Shown here: positions 32,373-41,174 of the stretch, in pieces
How the letters are laid out: every line of letters starts with the position of its first letter
Numbering within the stretch: the first letter of the stretch is position 1
NCBI GenBank assembly: GCA_001295905.1
Contig: LJHT01000102.1
Coordinates: 16,171-80,170 of the forward strand
Length of the DNA: 64,000 bases
Source of the DNA: a beta proteobacterium AAP51
GTDB taxonomy: Bacteria; Pseudomonadota; Gammaproteobacteria; Burkholderiales; Burkholderiaceae_C
Reading direction: 5' to 3'
Made by a program: the position numbers and the translations under genes
The notes under the pieces: generated by a model
The model's database searches: none
What the model was told of the DNA's origin: nothing
Seen by the model: the letters and a program-made list of their open reading frames with translations, nothing else

Positions 32373-34853
32373 ATGAAGAAGATGAAGCTCGTGATGGTGG
32401 GCAACGGCATGGCCGGCGTGCGCACGCTGGAAGAGCTGTTGAAGATCGCGCCTGATCTCTACGAGATCACCGTCTTCGGCGCCGAGCCCCACCCGAACTA
32501 CAACCGCATCCTGCTGAGCCCGGTGCTGGCCGGCGAGCAGACGCTGGACGAGATCGTGCTCAACCCTCTCAGCTGGTATGCCGAGCACGGCATCACGCTG
32601 TACCTGGGCAAGACGGTGACGCAGATCGACCGCATCAAGCGCGTGGTGCGCGCCGCTGACGGTACCGAGGCGCCTTACGACCGCCTGCTGCTGGCCACCG
32701 GCAGCCTGCCTTTCATCCTGCCCGTGCCGGGCAAGGACCTGCAGGGCGTGCTGGCCTACCGCGACATTGCTGACACGCAGGCCATGATCGACGCGGCCAC
32801 GAAGTACAAGCATGCCGTGGTCATCGGCGGCGGCTTGCTGGGCCTGGAGGCTGCCAACGGCCTGATGCTGCGCGGCATGCAGGTGACGGTGGTGCACATC
32901 CAGCCCTGGCTGATGGAGCGCCAGCTGGACGATGCGGCCGGCGGGCTGCTGCGCAAGAGCCTGGAAGAGCGCGGGCTGCGTTTCGAGATGGGCGCGCAGA
33001 CCGAGGCGCTGATTCCCGACAAAGACGGAAGAGTCATGGCCGTGCGCTTCAAGGACGGCCGCGAGATCCCCGCCGACCTGGTGGTGATGGCCGCCGGCAT
33101 CCGCCCGAACACGGCCCTGGCCGAGAGCGCGAACATCCACTGCCAGCGCGGCATCGTCGTCAGCGACACGCTGCAGACCATCACCGACGCCCGCATCTAC
33201 GCCGTGGGCGAATGCGCCGCGCACCGCGGCATCGCCTACGGGCTGGTGGCGCCCCTGTTCGAGCAGGGCAAGGTCTGCGCCACGCACCTGGCGCAGTTCG
33301 GTATCGGCCGCTACACCGGCAGCCAGACCAGCACCAAGCTCAAGGTCACGGGCATCGACCTTTTCTCGGCCGGTGATTTCATGGGCGGCGAGGGCTGCGA
33401 GGACATCGTGCTCAGCGACCCCTACGCCGGCGTCTACAAGAAGCTGGTCATTCGAGATGACAAACTTGTTGGCGCCTGCCTCTATGGCGACACCGCCGAC
33501 GGCAGCTGGTACTTCAAGCTGCTGCGCGACGGCCGCAGCGTGGCCGACATCCGCGAGCGGCTGATGTTCGGTGAGAATAACTTGGGCGACCACGGGCACG
33601 AAGGCCACAACAAGGCGGCCGCCATGGCCGACACCGATGAGGTGTGCGGCTGCAACGGCGTGACCAAGGGCAACATCTGCAAGGCCATCAAGGACAAGGG
33701 CCTGTTCACGCTGGACGAGGTGCGCAAGCACACCAAGGCCAGCGCGAGCTGCGGCTCCTGCACCGGCCTGGTGGAACAGCTGCTGATGTTCACCGCCGGC
33801 GGCGACTACAGCGCCGCGCCCAAGACCAAGGCGATGTGCGGCTGCACCGACCTGGGCCACCAGGCCGTGCGCGAAGCCATCAAGAGCCAGCACCTCACCA
33901 CCATCGACGGGGTCTACAGCGCGCTGGCCTGGCGCACGCCCAACGGCTGCGCCAGCTGCCGCCCGGCCATCAACTACTACCTGCTGAGCACCTGGCCCAA
34001 AGAGGCCGTGGACGACCCGCAGAGCCGCTTCATCAACGAACGCAGTCACGCCAACATCCAGAAAGACGGCACCTACAGCGTGATTCCGCGCATGTGGGGC
34101 GGCATGACCAGTGCCGACGAACTGCGCCGCATCGCCAACGCGGTGGACAAGTTCAAGATCCCCGCGGTGAAGGTGACGGGCGGCCAGCGCATCGACCTGC
34201 TTGGCGTGAAGAAGGAAGACCTGCCCGCGGTTTGGCAGGAGATCGGCATGCCCAGCGGCCACGCCTACGCCAAGGCCCTGCGCACGGTGAAAACCTGCGT
34301 GGGCAGCGAGTGGTGCCGCTTCGGCACGCAAGACAGCACGAAGATGGGCCAAGACCTGGAGCGTGCGCTGTGGCGCATGTACGCGCCGCACAAGGTGAAG
34401 CTGGCGGTGAGCGGCTGCCCGCGCAACTGTGCGGAGAGCGGCATCAAGGACGTGGGCGTGATCGGCGTCGATTCCGGCTGGGAGCTGCACATCGCCGGCA
34501 ACGCGGGCATCAAGACCGAGGTGGGGCAGTTCTTCATCAAGGTGAAGACGCCCGAGGAGGTGCTGGAGTACAGCGGCGCCTTCCTGCAGCTCTACCGCGA
34601 AGAGGGCTGGTACCTTGAGCGCACCGTGCACTACGTGGCGCGCGTGGGCATGGCGCACGTGAAGGCCAAGGTGCTGGACGACGCCGTCAACCGCAAGGCC
34701 TTGTGGGAGCGCCTGCAGTTCAGCCTGGACGGCGAGCCCGACCCCTGGTTCGAGTTCGAGAAGGCGCAGGTCGACCTGCGGCAGTTCGAGCCCATCAAGC
34801 CCGAGGTGCAGGTCGAACTCGCTGCGCTGGGTGGCGCGAAGGAGACCGCATGA
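32373..34853 (+). CDS. nirB: Assimilatory nitrite reductase, large subunit
   Basis: 826 residues. An N-terminal FAD/NAD(P)H oxidoreductase domain starts with VMVGNGMAGVRTLEEL and has VIGGGLLGLEAANGL near 150. Two BFD-like [2Fe-2S] cysteine clusters follow (CGCNGVTKGNIC with CGSC; MCGCTDLG with NGCASC). The C-terminal siroheme/[4Fe-4S] domain has CVGSEWC near residue 645 and SGCPRNC near 685. It reduces nitrite to ammonium in the cytoplasm with NADH. It overlaps nirD by four bases. Confidence 0.96.
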   Translation: MKKMKLVMVGNGMAGVRTLEELLKIAPDLYEITVFGAEPHPNYNRILLSPVLAGEQTLDEIVLNPLSWYAEHGITLYLGKTVTQIDRIKRVVRAADGTEAPYDRLLLATGSLPFILPVPGKDLQGVLAYRDIADTQAMIDAATKYKHAVVIGGGLLGLEAANGLMLRGMQVTVVHIQPWLMERQLDDAAGGLLRKSLEERGLRFEMGAQTEALIPDKDGRVMAVRFKDGREIPADLVVMAAGIRPNTALAESANIHCQRGIVVSDTLQTITDARIYAVGECAAHRGIAYGLVAPLFEQGKVCATHLAQFGIGRYTGSQTSTKLKVTGIDLFSAGDFMGGEGCEDIVLSDPYAGVYKKLVIRDDKLVGACLYGDTADGSWYFKLLRDGRSVADIRERLMFGENNLGDHGHEGHNKAAAMADTDEVCGCNGVTKGNICKAIKDKGLFTLDEVRKHTKASASCGSCTGLVEQLLMFTAGGDYSAAPKTKAMCGCTDLGHQAVREAIKSQHLTTIDGVYSALAWRTPNGCASCRPAINYYLLSTWPKEAVDDPQSRFINERSHANIQKDGTYSVIPRMWGGMTSADELRRIANAVDKFKIPAVKVTGGQRIDLLGVKKEDLPAVWQEIGMPSGHAYAKALRTVKTCVGSEWCRFGTQDSTKMGQDLERALWRMYAPHKVKLAVSGCPRNCAESGIKDVGVIGVDSGWELHIAGNAGIKTEVGQFFIKVKTPEEVLEYSGAFLQLYREEGWYLERTVHYVARVGMAHVKAKVLDDAVNRKALWERLQFSLDGEPDPWFEFEKAQVDLRQFEPIKPEVQVELAALGGAKETA

Positions 34854-35209
34854 ACGCCGCCAGCACCTGGGTGCCCATCTGCCGCGTCGACGACATCCCG
34901 CGCCTGGGCGCGCGCCGCGTGGCGCGGCCGCAAGGCGGCGCGGTGGCTGTCTTCCGCACCGCCGACGACCGCGTGTTCGCGCTGCTCGACCGCTGCCCGC
35001 ACAAGGGCGGGCCGCTCTCGCAAGGCATCGTCACCGCCGATGGCGTGGCCTGCCCGCTGCACAACCAGGTGATCGGCTTGGCCGACGGCTGCGCGCGCGC
35101 GCCTGACAACGGCTGCACGCCCACCTTCGCCGTGCAGCTGCAGGGCACGCAGGTGCTTCTGAACGCGCAAGAGCTGCGCGAGCATGCGCTCGACGCCGCG
35201 CTGACCTGA
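34850..35209 (+). CDS. nirD: Nitrite reductase small subunit (Rieske-like)
   Basis: 119 residues. The Rieske-type pairs CPHKGGPL and CPLHNQV are both present, so this NirD keeps the potential cluster ligands that some NirD proteins lack. It forms the NADH-dependent nitrite reductase with NirB. Its ATG overlaps the nirB stop and nasA starts four bases after its stop. Confidence 0.94.
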   Translation: MNAASTWVPICRVDDIPRLGARRVARPQGGAVAVFRTADDRVFALLDRCPHKGGPLSQGIVTADGVACPLHNQVIGLADGCARAPDNGCTPTFAVQLQGTQVLLNAQELREHALDAALT

Positions 35210-35213
35210 AGCG

Positions 35214-38150
35214 ATGGGCGCTGAAGCGCGCGAAACCCGCAGCACCTGCCCCTACTGCGGCGTGGGCTGCGGTGTGGTGATCGAGAGCCGCGGCGCGCAG
35301 ATCACCGGCGTGCGCGGCGACCCCGAACACCCCGCCAACTTCGGCCGCCTGTGCACCAAGGGGCAGACGCTGCACCTCACGGCCGCGGCCCATCTGCAGC
35401 CGCAGCTGCGCGCGCTGCAGCCCCTGCGCCGCGCTGTGCGCGACCAGCCGCTCATGGCGGTGGGCTGGGACAGCGCACTCGACGAAGTGGCGCAGCGCCT
35501 GGCCCGCACCGTGCAGCAGCACGGGCCCGATGCCGTGGGGCTGTACCTGTCTGGGCAACTGCTCACCGAGGACTATTACGTCTTCAACAAGCTGGCCAAG
35601 GGCCTGCTGGGCACCAACAACGTCGACACCAACTCGCGCCTGTGCATGAGCAGCGCCGTGGCCGGCTACAAGCAGAGCCTGGGGGCCGATGCGCCGCCGG
35701 CCTGCTACGAAGACCTGGATCATGCCGCCACCGTGTTCATCACCGGCAGCAACATGGCCTGGGCGCACCCGGTGCTCTTCCGCCGCCTGGAAGACGCGCG
35801 CCGTGCGAACCCGGCGCAGCGCTGGGTGGTGGCCGACCCGCGCCGCACCGAAACCGCCGCCATGGCCGACCTGCACCTGCAGCTGCTGCCCGGCACCGAC
35901 GTGGTGCTGCACCACGCGCTGCTGCATGTGATGCTGTGGGAAGGCCTCACCGACCCCGCGTACATCGCCGCCCACACCACCGGCTTCGAGGCGCTGCGCG
36001 ACCGCGTGCGCGAGTTCAGCCCGGCCGTGGCCGCCAAGACCTGCGGGCTGAAGGCCGAAGACATCGTGCAGGCCGCGCGCTGGTTCGCGGGCGTGCAGCC
36101 TGAGCTTGCCCTCACGGGCCCGGGCCCGCGCGCGCCCACGCTCAGCCTGTGGTGCCAGGGCCTGAACCAGAGCAGCAGCGGCACCGACAAGAACAGCACC
36201 CTCATCAACCTGCACCTGGCCACCGGGCAGCTGGGCCGGCCGGGCGCGGGCCCGCTGTCCTTGACCGGCCAGCCCAACGCCATGGGCGGGCGCGAGGTGG
36301 GCGGCCTGGCCAACCTGCTGAGTGCCCACCGCGACCTGGCCAACCCGCAGCACCGCGCCGAGGTGGCCGCACTCTGGGGCGTGCCCAGCGTACCGGCCGA
36401 GCGCGGCAAGAGCGCGGTGCAGATGTTCGAGGCGGCAGCCGATGGGCAGATCAAGGCGCTTTGGATAGCCTGCACCAACCCGGCCCAGAGCCTGCCCGAC
36501 CAGGCCACCGTGCGCCGCGCGCTGCAGCGCGCCGAGTTCGTGGTGCTGCAAGAGGCCTACACCACCACCGCCACCGCGGCCTATGCCGATGTGCTGCTGC
36601 CTGCCACCAGCTGGGGCGAAAAGAGCGGCACGGTGACGAACAGCGAACGCCGCGTCACCCGCGTGCGCGCCGCCGTGCCGCCGCCGGGCGAGGCGCGTGA
36701 CGACTGGGCCATCGCCGTGGCCGTGGCGCAGCGCATCGAAAAGCAGCTGCCGCCCGCGCGCAGCGAAGCGCGGCGGCAGGGCCATCACGCTCATACGCTG
36801 TTCCCCTACGACACACCCGAAGACATCTGGCGCGAACACCGCGAAAGCACGCGCGGGCGTGATCTCGACATCACCGGCCTCAGCTACGCCCGGCTGGACC
36901 AGGCGCCCCAGCAATGGCCGCTGCCCGAAGGTGCGGCACACGGCAGGGCGCGGCTCTATGCCGATGGCGTGTTCCCCACGCCCGATGGCCGCGCGCGCTT
37001 CGTCGCCCCGGCCTGGCGTGCGGTGGCCGAGCCGCGCGATGCGCGCTACCCCATCGCCCTGACCACCGGCCGCCTGCGCGACCAGTGGCATGGCGCCAGC
37101 CGCACCGGCACGCTGGGCCGGCTGTTTGCGCACACGCCCGAGCCCACGCTGGACCTGCACCCCCAAGAGCTGGCGCGCCGCCGCTGGCAGCCGGGCGAGC
37201 TGGTGCGCGTGGCCTCGCGGCGCGGCGCACTGGTGCTGCCGGTGGCCGCCAATGCCGCGGTGGCGCCGGCCCAGGCGCACATCGCGATGCACTGGGGCAG
37301 CGAGTGGGTGTCGGGCGATGGCGTGAACGGCCTCACCAGCGCCGCCGTGTGCCCCACTTCGCACCAGCCCGAGCTGAAACACGCCGCCGTGCGCGTGGAA
37401 GCCGCCGCGCTGCCTTGGCAGATGGCGGCGGCTGCCTGGCTGCCGGCGGGCCAGGCCTGGCCGGGCCGCGAGCGTTTGCGCGCGCTGTTCGCGGTGCTGC
37501 ACGCAGCCGGCGGCTATGCGCATTGTGTGCCTTTCGGTCGCGAAGCCGACGAAGCGCCTTCAGCTGAGGGCGCGCCTTCCAACACCGCAGCGGCCACGCA
37601 GCCTTCGATGCCAGCACCGCCGCTCACCGGCCTGCGCTGGCGCGCCGCCCTGCCTGCCGCTGCCGACGCCAGCCTCCTGCAGGCCCTGGTGCAGGCCGTG
37701 GCCGAAGCCCTGGGCCTGGACCCGCAGCAAGGCCCCTTGCTGCAGTACGCCGACGCCCGGCAGGCCCAGACGCGCCGCATGGCCCTGCGCGAAGACGGCA
37801 GCCTGCGTGCCTACCTGCTGGCTGGCGACACCGCCGCCGATGCCTGGGTGCTGCCCCTGCTGCAAGGCGGCGGCCAGGCTGCTGCCATGGGCCGCGCGTT
37901 GCTGGCCGCGCGTGCCGCCCCGCCGCAGTTGCTGGCCGCACCCAGCCCACAGGTCTGCGCCTGTTTCGATGTGAGCGAAGCGCGCATCGTCCAGGCCGCC
38001 GCACAGGCCGAAGGTGAGCCCGCGCAACGCCTGCAGGCCGTGCAGCAGGCCCTGCAGTGCGGCACACGCTGCGGCTCTTGCCTGCCCGCCGTGAAGGCCC
38101 TGCTGCAGAAGACGCCCTGCGCGCAAGAACCCCTGGAGGCCGCGCCATGA
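35214..38150 (+). CDS. nasA: Assimilatory nitrate reductase, catalytic subunit
   Basis: 978 residues of the molybdopterin-guanine-dinucleotide oxidoreductase family. An N-terminal [4Fe-4S] site (CPYCGVGCGVVIES with GRLCTKG) is followed by the catalytic core with NSRLCMSS near residue 140, whose Cys is the Mo ligand position. The C-terminal ~60 residues form a BFD-like [2Fe-2S] domain (VCACFDVSE, then CGTRCGSCLPAV). A low-complexity segment around 775-805 separates core and tail. It reduces nitrate to nitrite in the cytoplasm. The stop overlaps cobA by four bases. Confidence 0.95.
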   Translation: MGAEARETRSTCPYCGVGCGVVIESRGAQITGVRGDPEHPANFGRLCTKGQTLHLTAAAHLQPQLRALQPLRRAVRDQPLMAVGWDSALDEVAQRLARTVQQHGPDAVGLYLSGQLLTEDYYVFNKLAKGLLGTNNVDTNSRLCMSSAVAGYKQSLGADAPPACYEDLDHAATVFITGSNMAWAHPVLFRRLEDARRANPAQRWVVADPRRTETAAMADLHLQLLPGTDVVLHHALLHVMLWEGLTDPAYIAAHTTGFEALRDRVREFSPAVAAKTCGLKAEDIVQAARWFAGVQPELALTGPGPRAPTLSLWCQGLNQSSSGTDKNSTLINLHLATGQLGRPGAGPLSLTGQPNAMGGREVGGLANLLSAHRDLANPQHRAEVAALWGVPSVPAERGKSAVQMFEAAADGQIKALWIACTNPAQSLPDQATVRRALQRAEFVVLQEAYTTTATAAYADVLLPATSWGEKSGTVTNSERRVTRVRAAVPPPGEARDDWAIAVAVAQRIEKQLPPARSEARRQGHHAHTLFPYDTPEDIWREHRESTRGRDLDITGLSYARLDQAPQQWPLPEGAAHGRARLYADGVFPTPDGRARFVAPAWRAVAEPRDARYPIALTTGRLRDQWHGASRTGTLGRLFAHTPEPTLDLHPQELARRRWQPGELVRVASRRGALVLPVAANAAVAPAQAHIAMHWGSEWVSGDGVNGLTSAAVCPTSHQPELKHAAVRVEAAALPWQMAAAAWLPAGQAWPGRERLRALFAVLHAAGGYAHCVPFGREADEAPSAEGAPSNTAAATQPSMPAPPLTGLRWRAALPAAADASLLQALVQAVAEALGLDPQQGPLLQYADARQAQTRRMALREDGSLRAYLLAGDTAADAWVLPLLQGGGQAAAMGRALLAARAAPPQLLAAPSPQVCACFDVSEARIVQAAAQAEGEPAQRLQAVQQALQCGTRCGSCLPAVKALLQKTPCAQEPLEAAP

Positions 38151-39031
38151 AGCCCGACACGCCTTCCGGCTTGCAGGCCCAACACCCGGCCGCGCCTTTC
38201 CCCGCTCCCTTTCCCGTGCACCTGGTGGGCGCAGGCCCGGGCGACCCCGAACTGCTCACGCTGAAAGCCGTGAAGGCCCTGCGCCAGGCCACGCTGGCGC
38301 TGGTGGACGACCTCGTGCACCCCGGCGTGCTGAAGTTCCTGCGCCGCAGCGCGCGCGTGGTGCACGTGGGCAAGCGCGGCGGCTGCGCCAGCACGCCGCA
38401 GGCCTTCATCGAAAGGCTGATGGTGGCCGAGGCCCTGCGCGGTGAACGGGTGGTGCGTCTGAAGGGCGGCGACCCCTACGTCTTCGGCCGTGGCGGCGAA
38501 GAGGCCGATGCGCTGCGCGCCGCCGGTGTGCCGGTGGTGGTGGTCAGCGGCCTCACCGCCGGCCTGGCCGGGCCCGCCGCCCTGGGCCTGCCGGTGACCG
38601 ACCGCCGCCACACCCGCGGCGTGGTGTTGGTCACCGGGCACACGGGCGAAGACGGGGCCGATGAACCCGACTGGCCGGCGCTGGCGCGCTGCGGCCTCAC
38701 GCTGGTGGTCTACATGGGCGTGGCGCGGCTGGCGCACATCGTGGCCTGCCTGCAGGCTGGGGGCCTGCCGTCGCACACCCCAGCGGCCGTGGTGTGCAGC
38801 GCCCACACGCCGCAGCAGCGCCAGGCCTTGTGCACCCTGGGCGCGCTGTGCGCCACGGTGCAGCGCGAAGGCCTGGCCAGCCCGGCCATCGTGGTGGTGG
38901 GGGATGTGGTGCAGGCCAGCCCGCATTGGGCGGTGGCCGGTGCGCCCTTCAGCGCGTCAGCCGCTGGCGCTTGCGGTGCCTCAGCGCCCGGTGCTGCCCG
39001 CGAACTTCTCCACGCGCTCGGTCGGGCCTGA
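38147..39031 (+). CDS. cobA: Uroporphyrinogen-III C-methyltransferase
   Basis: 294 residues. Family motifs are VHLVGAGPGDPELLTLKA, VHVGKRGG, VVRLKGGDPYVFGRGGEE and VVVVSGLTAG. It makes precorrin-2, the first dedicated step to siroheme, the cofactor of NirB; the dehydrogenase/ferrochelatase half of CysG is absent here. The start overlaps the nasA stop. The last 51 bases overlap the convergent ktrA gene and code for a poorly conserved Ala/Gly tail. Confidence 0.93.
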   Translation: MKPDTPSGLQAQHPAAPFPAPFPVHLVGAGPGDPELLTLKAVKALRQATLALVDDLVHPGVLKFLRRSARVVHVGKRGGCASTPQAFIERLMVAEALRGERVVRLKGGDPYVFGRGGEEADALRAAGVPVVVVSGLTAGLAGPAALGLPVTDRRHTRGVVLVTGHTGEDGADEPDWPALARCGLTLVVYMGVARLAHIVACLQAGGLPSHTPAAVVCSAHTPQQRQALCTLGALCATVQREGLASPAIVVVGDVVQASPHWAVAGAPFSASAAGACGASAPGAARELLHALGRA

Positions 39032-39676
39032 AACGATCAGCAGGTCGCCCGGCTGCACGCGGCTGCCCGGTGTGGCGTGCTGGAAGTCCTCGCCCAGCCG
39101 CTTGATGCCCACCACCGTGATGCCGAATCTCTCGCGCACTGCGGCGTCGGTGAGGGTCTTGCCGTGGGTCAGCGCAGGGGCGTGGATGTTCGCGATGGCA
39201 AAGCCGTCGTCGAGCTCGATGTAGTCGATCATGCGGCCCGAGATGAGGTGGGCCACGCGCTCGCCCATGTCGGCTTCCGGGTAGACGACGTGGTGCGCGC
39301 CCATGCGCTGCGCGATCTTGCCGTGCTCTTCGGTCAGCGCCTTCACCCAGATGTCGCGCAGGCCCAGTTCGGTGAGCGCCATCAGCGTCATCAGGCTCGA
39401 ACCCAGGTTGTCGCCGATGCCGATGATGGCGTGGCGGAAATCGGCCACGCCCAGCTGGCGCAGCACCATCTCGTTGGTGGCGTCGGCCTGCACGGCGTGG
39501 GTCAGGCGGTCGGCCCAGGCCTGCACGGGGTCGGCGTCGCGGTCGATGCCCATCACGTCATGGCCCAGGCTCATCAGCGACTGCGCCACGGCGCCGCCGA
39601 AGCGCCCCAGCCCGATGACGACCACGCTGTCGCCTTGCGCGAAGGCGAACTGTTCGGTGAACAACTTACCCAACAA
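38981..39676 (-). CDS. ktrA: Potassium uptake regulatory subunit (KtrA/TrkA, RCK domain)
   Basis: 231 residues. The RCK-N Rossmann domain has VVVIGLGRFGGAVAQSL and the acidic end of strand 2 (GIDRD), followed by an RCK-C domain (residues ~140-225). It forms a cytoplasmic ring that gates the membrane subunit KtrB in response to nucleotides. The start appears to be TTG at 39674-39676, seven bases after GAGGAG; no in-frame ATG lies nearby upstream. It overlaps the end of ktrB by 11 bases, so the pair should be translationally coupled. Confidence 0.9.
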   Translation of the reverse strand: MLGKLFTEQFAFAQGDSVVVIGLGRFGGAVAQSLMSLGHDVMGIDRDADPVQAWADRLTHAVQADATNEMVLRQLGVADFRHAIIGIGDNLGSSLMTLMALTELGLRDIWVKALTEEHGKIAQRMGAHHVVYPEADMGERVAHLISGRMIDYIELDDGFAIANIHAPALTHGKTLTDAAVRERFGITVVGIKRLGEDFQHATPGSRVQPGDLLIVSGPTERVEKFAGSTGR

Positions 39677-40997
39677 CGGGATGCTCCTCGGGGTAGCGGT
39701 AAGGCATGCGGCGCTCGCCGAGTGCCAGGGAAGTGGCCAGCGTGATGGTGCCCACGCGGCCCACGTACATCAGCACCACCAGCATCAGCTGGCCGGTGGG
39801 TGGCAGCTCGGCCGTGATGCCGGTGGACAGCCCCACCGTGCCGAAGGCCGAGATCACTTCGAAGATCACCTTGTCGGTGGGCAGGTCGGTCACGCGCAGG
39901 ATGACCAGGGTGCCCAGCACCACCATCGCGCTGCCCAGCACCAGCACCGTGATGGCCTGCCGCTGCGCCGTAGGGCACACGCGGCGGCCGAAGGCTTCGC
40001 TGTCGGGGCGGCCGCGTACCTCGGCCACCACCAGCAGCACGAGGATGAAGACCGTGGCCACCTTCACGCCACCGGCCGTGCCCGCGCTGCCGCCGCCCAC
40101 GAACATCAGCAGGTAGTGCAGCGCCCAGCTTTCCTGCGTGAGCTGGCCGATGTCGACGGCGTTGAAGCCCGCCGTGCGGGCCGAGACCGAGGCGAAGGCC
40201 GCGCCGAGCAGCTTGTCGCCCAGGCTCATCGGGCCCAGGGTGCGGGGGTTGCCCCATTCGAACACCAGCAGGGCCAGCGCGCCGCCCACCAGCAACACCG
40301 CGCTGCCCGAGAGCGTCAGCTTGGTGTGCAAGGACCAGTGGTGCGGGTCCCAGCGCTTGGCGCGCAGGTCTTGCAGCACCGGAAAGCCGATACCGCCGAT
40401 GAAGATGCCCAGCATCACTGGCACCAGCACCCAGGCGTCGGAGGCATAACGCATGAGGCTGTCGCCGTGCAGCGAGAAGCCCGCGTTGTTGAAGGCCGAG
40501 ACGGCATGGAAGAGGCCGCTCCACGCAGCTTCGCCCCAGGGCAGGCCGTGGCCGTGGTGCAGCCGCAGTGTCAGCGCGAGTGCCAACGCTGCCTCGCACA
40601 CCAGCGTGACCACCAGCACCACGCGCGCCACGCTGGAGACATCGCCCAGGCCCACGGTGTGGGTCTCGGCCTGCGTCAGCAGGCGCGTGCGCAGGCGCAG
40701 CGAGCGGTTGACCATCAGCCCCAGCAAGGCGGCGGCCGTCATCAGCCCGAAGCCGCCCAGCTGGAACAGGAGCATCACGACGGCCTGGCCGAAGGGCGAC
40801 CAGTAGGTGCCGGTGTCCACCACCACCAGGCCCGTGACGCACACCGCCGACACGGCCGTGAACAGCGCCGTCAGCCAGGGCGCGGCCTGGCCTTCGGCTT
40901 GCGACAGCGGCAGCCGCAGCAGCAAGGTGCCCACGGCGATGAGCAGCAGGAACAGCAGCGCCACGGCGCGGCTGGGGTGAAGAAGGCGTTTCGGCAT
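39666..40997 (-). CDS. ktrB: Potassium uptake channel subunit (KtrB/TrkH)
   Basis: 443 residues, four M1-P-M2 repeats. The pore loops each carry the selectivity-filter glycine: VSAVCVTGLVV, VSAFNNAGFSL, VSARTAGFNAV and SAFGTVGLSTG. The membrane gate loop GGGSAGTAGGVKV lies near residue 315. Length is normal for KtrB. The ATG at 40997 opens a basic N-terminus followed directly by the first helix. It is divergent from the KdpD-like kinase gene; the shared region holds regularly spaced repeats. Confidence 0.93.
   Translation of the reverse strand: MPKRLLHPSRAVALLFLLLIAVGTLLLRLPLSQAEGQAAPWLTALFTAVSAVCVTGLVVVDTGTYWSPFGQAVVMLLFQLGGFGLMTAAALLGLMVNRSLRLRTRLLTQAETHTVGLGDVSSVARVVLVVTLVCEAALALALTLRLHHGHGLPWGEAAWSGLFHAVSAFNNAGFSLHGDSLMRYASDAWVLVPVMLGIFIGGIGFPVLQDLRAKRWDPHHWSLHTKLTLSGSAVLLVGGALALLVFEWGNPRTLGPMSLGDKLLGAAFASVSARTAGFNAVDIGQLTQESWALHYLLMFVGGGSAGTAGGVKVATVFILVLLVVAEVRGRPDSEAFGRRVCPTAQRQAITVLVLGSAMVVLGTLVILRVTDLPTDKVIFEVISAFGTVGLSTGITAELPPTGQLMLVVLMYVGRVGTITLATSLALGERRMPYRYPEEHPVVG
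39684..39689 (-). promoter_or_regulatory. Ribosome-binding site setting the TTG start of ktrA
   Basis: GAGGAG on the minus strand lies inside the last codons of ktrB, seven bases before TTG at 39674-39676. It is the main reason for assigning a TTG start. Confidence 0.75.
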
Positions 40998-41058
40998 GGG
41001 GCGACAGCCGGTCCATTCTGGGCAGCGTGCGGCGCCGGGCCAAGGCCGTGGCGGCCGT

Positions 41059-41108
41059 CTTGATGGTTTCTTGATGCGCGCCCGGCCAGTCTTGTGGCGG
41101 CCTTGATG
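41059..41108. promoter_or_regulatory. Candidate OmpR/KdpE-type binding sites: paired 11-bp-spaced direct repeats
   Basis: CTTGATG begins at 41059, 41070 and 41102, and the variant CTTGTGG at 41091. The units form two tandem pairs, each with 11-base spacing, and the pairs are 32 bases apart. Tandem half-sites at one-turn spacing are how OmpR/PhoB-family regulators bind. The region lies between ktrB and the KdpD-like gene, whose partner is such a regulator. Confidence 0.5.
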
Positions 41109-41174
41109 CTCAGGGCGCAGGCGGTGCCTGGGCGCGGTCCGGCCGTCCACTACAGTGCCTGCGTGGCTGCCAAC

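Noticed and set aside
32250..34658. An 802-codon minus-strand frame opposite nirB
   Set aside because: Same bias effect; nirB is full length with all cofactor motifs.
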